Part shown: piece after piece, positions 5,686 to 7,741 of the stretch | How positions within the stretch are numbered: the first letter of the stretch is position 1 | Layout of the letters: the number at the start of each line of letters is the position of its first letter | Source of the DNA: Legionellaceae bacterium | GTDB taxonomy: Bacteria; Pseudomonadota; Gammaproteobacteria; Legionellales; Legionellaceae | Assembly (NCBI GenBank): GCA_947504795.1 | Contig: CANNJG010000090.1 | Coordinates: 1 to 7,741 of the forward strand | Length of the DNA: 7,741 bases | Reading direction: 5' to 3' | Position numbers and translations under genes: made by a program | Notes under the pieces: generated by a model | Databases searched by the model: none | Seen by the model: only the letters and a program-made list of their open reading frames with translations | Told to the model about the DNA's origin: nothing

Positions 5686-7221
5686 ATGGCAAAGTCATTA
5701 ATAAGATCGGTCTCATTAGTTTCCTCAATGACCTTTATTTCACGTATTTTGGGATTTGTCCGCGATCTGATAGCCGCACAAATATTTGGCGTTAATGCGA
5801 GTGTCGATGCTTTTTATATTGCGTTTAAAATACCTAATTTTATGCGGAGTTTATTTGCGGAAGGCGCTTTCTCTCAAGCTTTTGTACCTGTTTTATCAGA
5901 TTATCGCGAAAAAAACACTGAAGCCGAGGTCAAAAAATTTATCAGCCATATGTCGGCATCGCTCGGCATTGTATTATTAATTGTCACTTTTTTAGGCATT
6001 ATCGGCGCTCGTCATTTGATTAATCTTTTCTCTCCCGGCCTTGATCCGTATCGATATGAGCTGGCACAAAACATGTTACGCATTACATTTCCATATTTAA
6101 TGCTAATTTCATTAACTGCTTTCGCTGGATCTATCTTAAATAGCTATGGCAAATTTGCTATTCCGTCCTTTACCCCCGCAATGTTAAATGTTTGCTTAAT
6201 TGCAACAGCGGTTATTATGAGCCCATGGCTTGCGATTCCTGTTACGTCTCAAGCTTGGGGGATCCTACTCGCTGGATTTGTGCAATTATTCATGCAAGTC
6301 ATGGCATTGTATAGGAGTAATTTGTTAGTCGTGCCTAGAATAGACTGGCAAGATCAAAACATTAAAAGAGTGTTAAAGCTGATTATCCCTGCTCTTTTTG
6401 GTGCCTCTATGGGACAACTAAGCATATTAATTAATACCATATTAGCTTCTTTTTTAGTCACAGGGAGTGTCTCTTGGCTTTATTACTCGGAGCGACTAGC
6501 CTATTTCCCTTTAGGCATTTTTGGCGTCGCGCTCGCTACCGTTATTTTGCCGCATTTATCGCGACAACATGCTATTGAATCAAAAGCAGGCTTTTCCGCC
6601 GCATTGGACTGGGGATTACGCTGGAATTTAATTATCGGTATTCCGGCTTCGTTAACCATGTTGTTGTTATCCGCCCCGCTGATCATCAGTTTGTTTTATT
6701 ATGGGAAATTCACCCTGCATGACGTCTTGATGACGCAACGCGCTGTTATTGCCTATGCGATAGGGTTACAAGCGTTCATGTTAGCCAAAATTTTATCATC
6801 TGCTTTCTATGCCAAACAAAACATACGAATACCGGTTAAAATTTCAACAATATCGTTAGTTATCAATATCTTGTTAAGTATTCTATTCATAAAATCCTTG
6901 GCGCATGCGGGATTAGCCTTATCCAGCTCGCTCGCGTCTTGGGTTAATGTCATTGCGTTAGGCGTAGTGTTACAGAAACAGGGAATATTTAGCGCTCAAC
7001 CACAATGGGGATTATTTTTACTAAAATTGCTATTCGCCAATAGTGTCCTCGCCTTATTTTTGTGGTTGACTTCTCATGATCAGATGATTTGGGCGCATTG
7101 GGATTGGACGCAACGCCTGTTACATATCGTGCTGATAGGAATAAGTGCGATGGCAATCTATCTGTTGTGTCTATTCCTTACGAAAGCATGGCCCAGCGAG
7201 CTCCCTGCAACCGCAGTTTGA
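5686..7221 (+). CDS. murJ: Lipid II flippase MurJ (MviN), inner membrane
   Basis: Moves lipid II from the cytoplasmic to the periplasmic face of the inner membrane for peptidoglycan synthesis; essential in most gammaproteobacteria. The protein is hydrophobic throughout, with about 14 expected membrane segments (MOP exporter superfamily). Family signatures are clear: VSSMTFISRILGFVRD at the start, then DAFYIAFKIPNFMRSLFAEG and AFSQAFVPVL, later SVSWLYYSERLAYFPLG, and LFYYGKFT. Residues essential in E. coli MurJ are kept: Arg20, Arg26, Asp41 and Arg54 (R18, R24, D39 and R52) and Arg270. From the ATG at 5686 the protein has 511 residues, the E. coli length, and its N terminus lines up with only two extra residues. 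An in-frame ATG at 5668 would add six residues, but its GGAG is one base away, too close; an AAGG lies ten bases before 5686. In many relatives murJ sits next to rpsT or ribF-ileS; here a lipoprotein gene precedes it and IS-linked DNA follows. Confidence 0.96.
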   Translation: MAKSLIRSVSLVSSMTFISRILGFVRDLIAAQIFGVNASVDAFYIAFKIPNFMRSLFAEGAFSQAFVPVLSDYREKNTEAEVKKFISHMSASLGIVLLIVTFLGIIGARHLINLFSPGLDPYRYELAQNMLRITFPYLMLISLTAFAGSILNSYGKFAIPSFTPAMLNVCLIATAVIMSPWLAIPVTSQAWGILLAGFVQLFMQVMALYRSNLLVVPRIDWQDQNIKRVLKLIIPALFGASMGQLSILINTILASFLVTGSVSWLYYSERLAYFPLGIFGVALATVILPHLSRQHAIESKAGFSAALDWGLRWNLIIGIPASLTMLLLSAPLIISLFYYGKFTLHDVLMTQRAVIAYAIGLQAFMLAKILSSAFYAKQNIRIPVKISTISLVINILLSILFIKSLAHAGLALSSSLASWVNVIALGVVLQKQGIFSAQPQWGLFLLKLLFANSVLALFLWLTSHDQMIWAHWDWTQRLLHIVLIGISAMAIYLLCLFLTKAWPSELPATAV

Positions 7222-7640
7222 TTTTCATTATCCATGAATATGAATGAGGAAATATGGGTCAAATCTGTTGCATATAATGCTTTGCCACGAGAAAAACCGA
7301 GGGAATTACCCTGAATACAAAGATGGTCTGCACCAAAAGGGAACGAATAAGGTGGCTCATCCCAATTACAAGCATTCCATATCAACATTTCATGATCACT
7401 ACTCGATATCAACTAGTTTTTATCTGAATTGAAAATGAGACTTGTAACCCAAGCGGCGTGCCTTTGAAGCGTTTTGGCGCAGTGTCACATGAGTGTCCCA
7501 AAAAATCAATCTAGATACGCTTAGGACTTACGCAAAAGGCCTAAACCAAGAAATAGATCAACCGAATAAGAGAAATATATCGAAGCCAAATGAGTGTTAT
7601 AGAGATACAGTAAGTTAGGTTAAAAAACTGATATAAAACA
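7222..7640. other. Gene-free stretch between murJ and the IS transposase
   Basis: No convincing gene, RNA gene or terminator is seen here. A minus-strand frame (7412 back to 7158, including WNACNWDEPPYSFPFG and FSRGKALYATDLTH) has a fairly protein-like composition but no recognised family, no ribosome binding site, and runs antisense into the end of murJ; it could be a decayed gene fragment. AGTGTC occurs twice, at 7481-7486 and 7492-7497. From about 7521 the sequence probably belongs to the insertion sequence. Confidence 0.4.
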
Positions 7641-7741
7641 ATGGCTCGTCCTAAGAGTGAAAAAATTACCCGTTTGAATTATTGCCAATATTTATTGAGC
7701 AGCCAAACGAATTATATCATTACAAATTATGCTGAACATGT
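7521..7741 (+). mobile_element. Left part of an insertion sequence, cut by the window edge
   Basis: The transposase start at 7641 implies that the left end lies a short way upstream. TTAGGACTTACGCAAAAGGC (7521-7540) resembles the GGACTTACGCA termini seen at the ends of several insertion sequences, which would put the left inverted repeat near 7524. The right end and target duplication are outside the window, so the boundary cannot be proven here. Confidence 0.45.
7641..7741 (+). CDS. Transposase N-terminus, IS4/IS701-like, cut by the window edge
   Basis: From the ATG at 7641 the frame reads MARPKSEKITRLNYCQYLLS, then a segment with QTNYIITNYAEH, and stays open to the window end (33 codons). 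The E-K-I-T-R-x-x-Y-C-Q-Y-L-L start followed by an N-Y-x-x-T-N-x-A-E/D-H segment is typical of a group of IS4/IS701-like DDE transposases common in Legionella-type and other gammaproteobacteria; this is recall, not a search. No Shine-Dalgarno sequence precedes the ATG, which fits the low expression usual for transposases. Whether the gene is intact cannot be seen. Confidence 0.75.
   Translation, partial: MARPKSEKITRLNYCQYLLSSQTNYIITNYAEH

Noticed and set aside
7621..7640. TATAAA just before the transposase ATG as a promoter -10
   Set aside because: It ends only three bases before the ATG, so transcription would begin inside the gene; there is no matching -35 at a normal distance.
1..7741. 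tRNA, rRNA, CRISPR array or riboswitch
   Set aside because: No cloverleaf with a T-loop consensus, no regularly spaced repeats, and no long structured leader were seen on either strand.

Overview
The window looks like an accessory stretch of an AT-rich gammaproteobacterial chromosome, most likely an intracellular member of the Legionellales (Legionella, Coxiella, Rickettsiella or Diplorickettsia type). This is inferred from a gammaproteobacterial-type MurJ of 511 residues, a large effector-like protein with a C-terminal module that I associate from memory with Legionella-type proteins, and insertion-sequence debris at both ends. No search could be run, so the lineage is tentative.

Layout. 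Positions 1-114 hold the C-terminal end of an unidentified gene. Positions 202-609 hold the 3' remnant of an IS3-family transposase whose catalytic part is gone. Facing it, and overlapping it tail to tail, is a long minus-strand gene (551-3028, 825 residues) with the look of a host-interaction protein. Its last 59 residues are encoded by a sharply GC-rich, hairpin-forming segment (79% GC at 641-740) unlike anything else in the window. A 295-bp AT-rich divergent promoter region follows. The plus-strand gene at 3324-4781 has an N-terminal half resembling the peptidase C80 (MARTX/large clostridial toxin autoprocessing) fold and a helical C-terminal half.

Positions 4923-5501 encode a DUF4142-type lipoprotein with a clear lipobox and ribosome binding site, followed by a hairpin. 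Positions 5686-7221 encode MurJ, the lipid II flippase, with its own candidate promoter. Positions 7222-7640 have no convincing gene. The window ends in the first 33 codons of an IS4/IS701-like transposase, with a probable IS left end about 115 bp upstream.

The genes do not form one pathway. MurJ is an essential envelope gene and the DUF4142 lipoprotein is a probable periplasmic/outer-membrane protein. The divergent pair (825-residue protein and C80-like protein) is the accessory cargo, possibly two secreted effectors sharing a regulatory region. The most interesting items are the candidate C80-like protease and the GC-rich palindromic segment that supplies the end of a reading frame.
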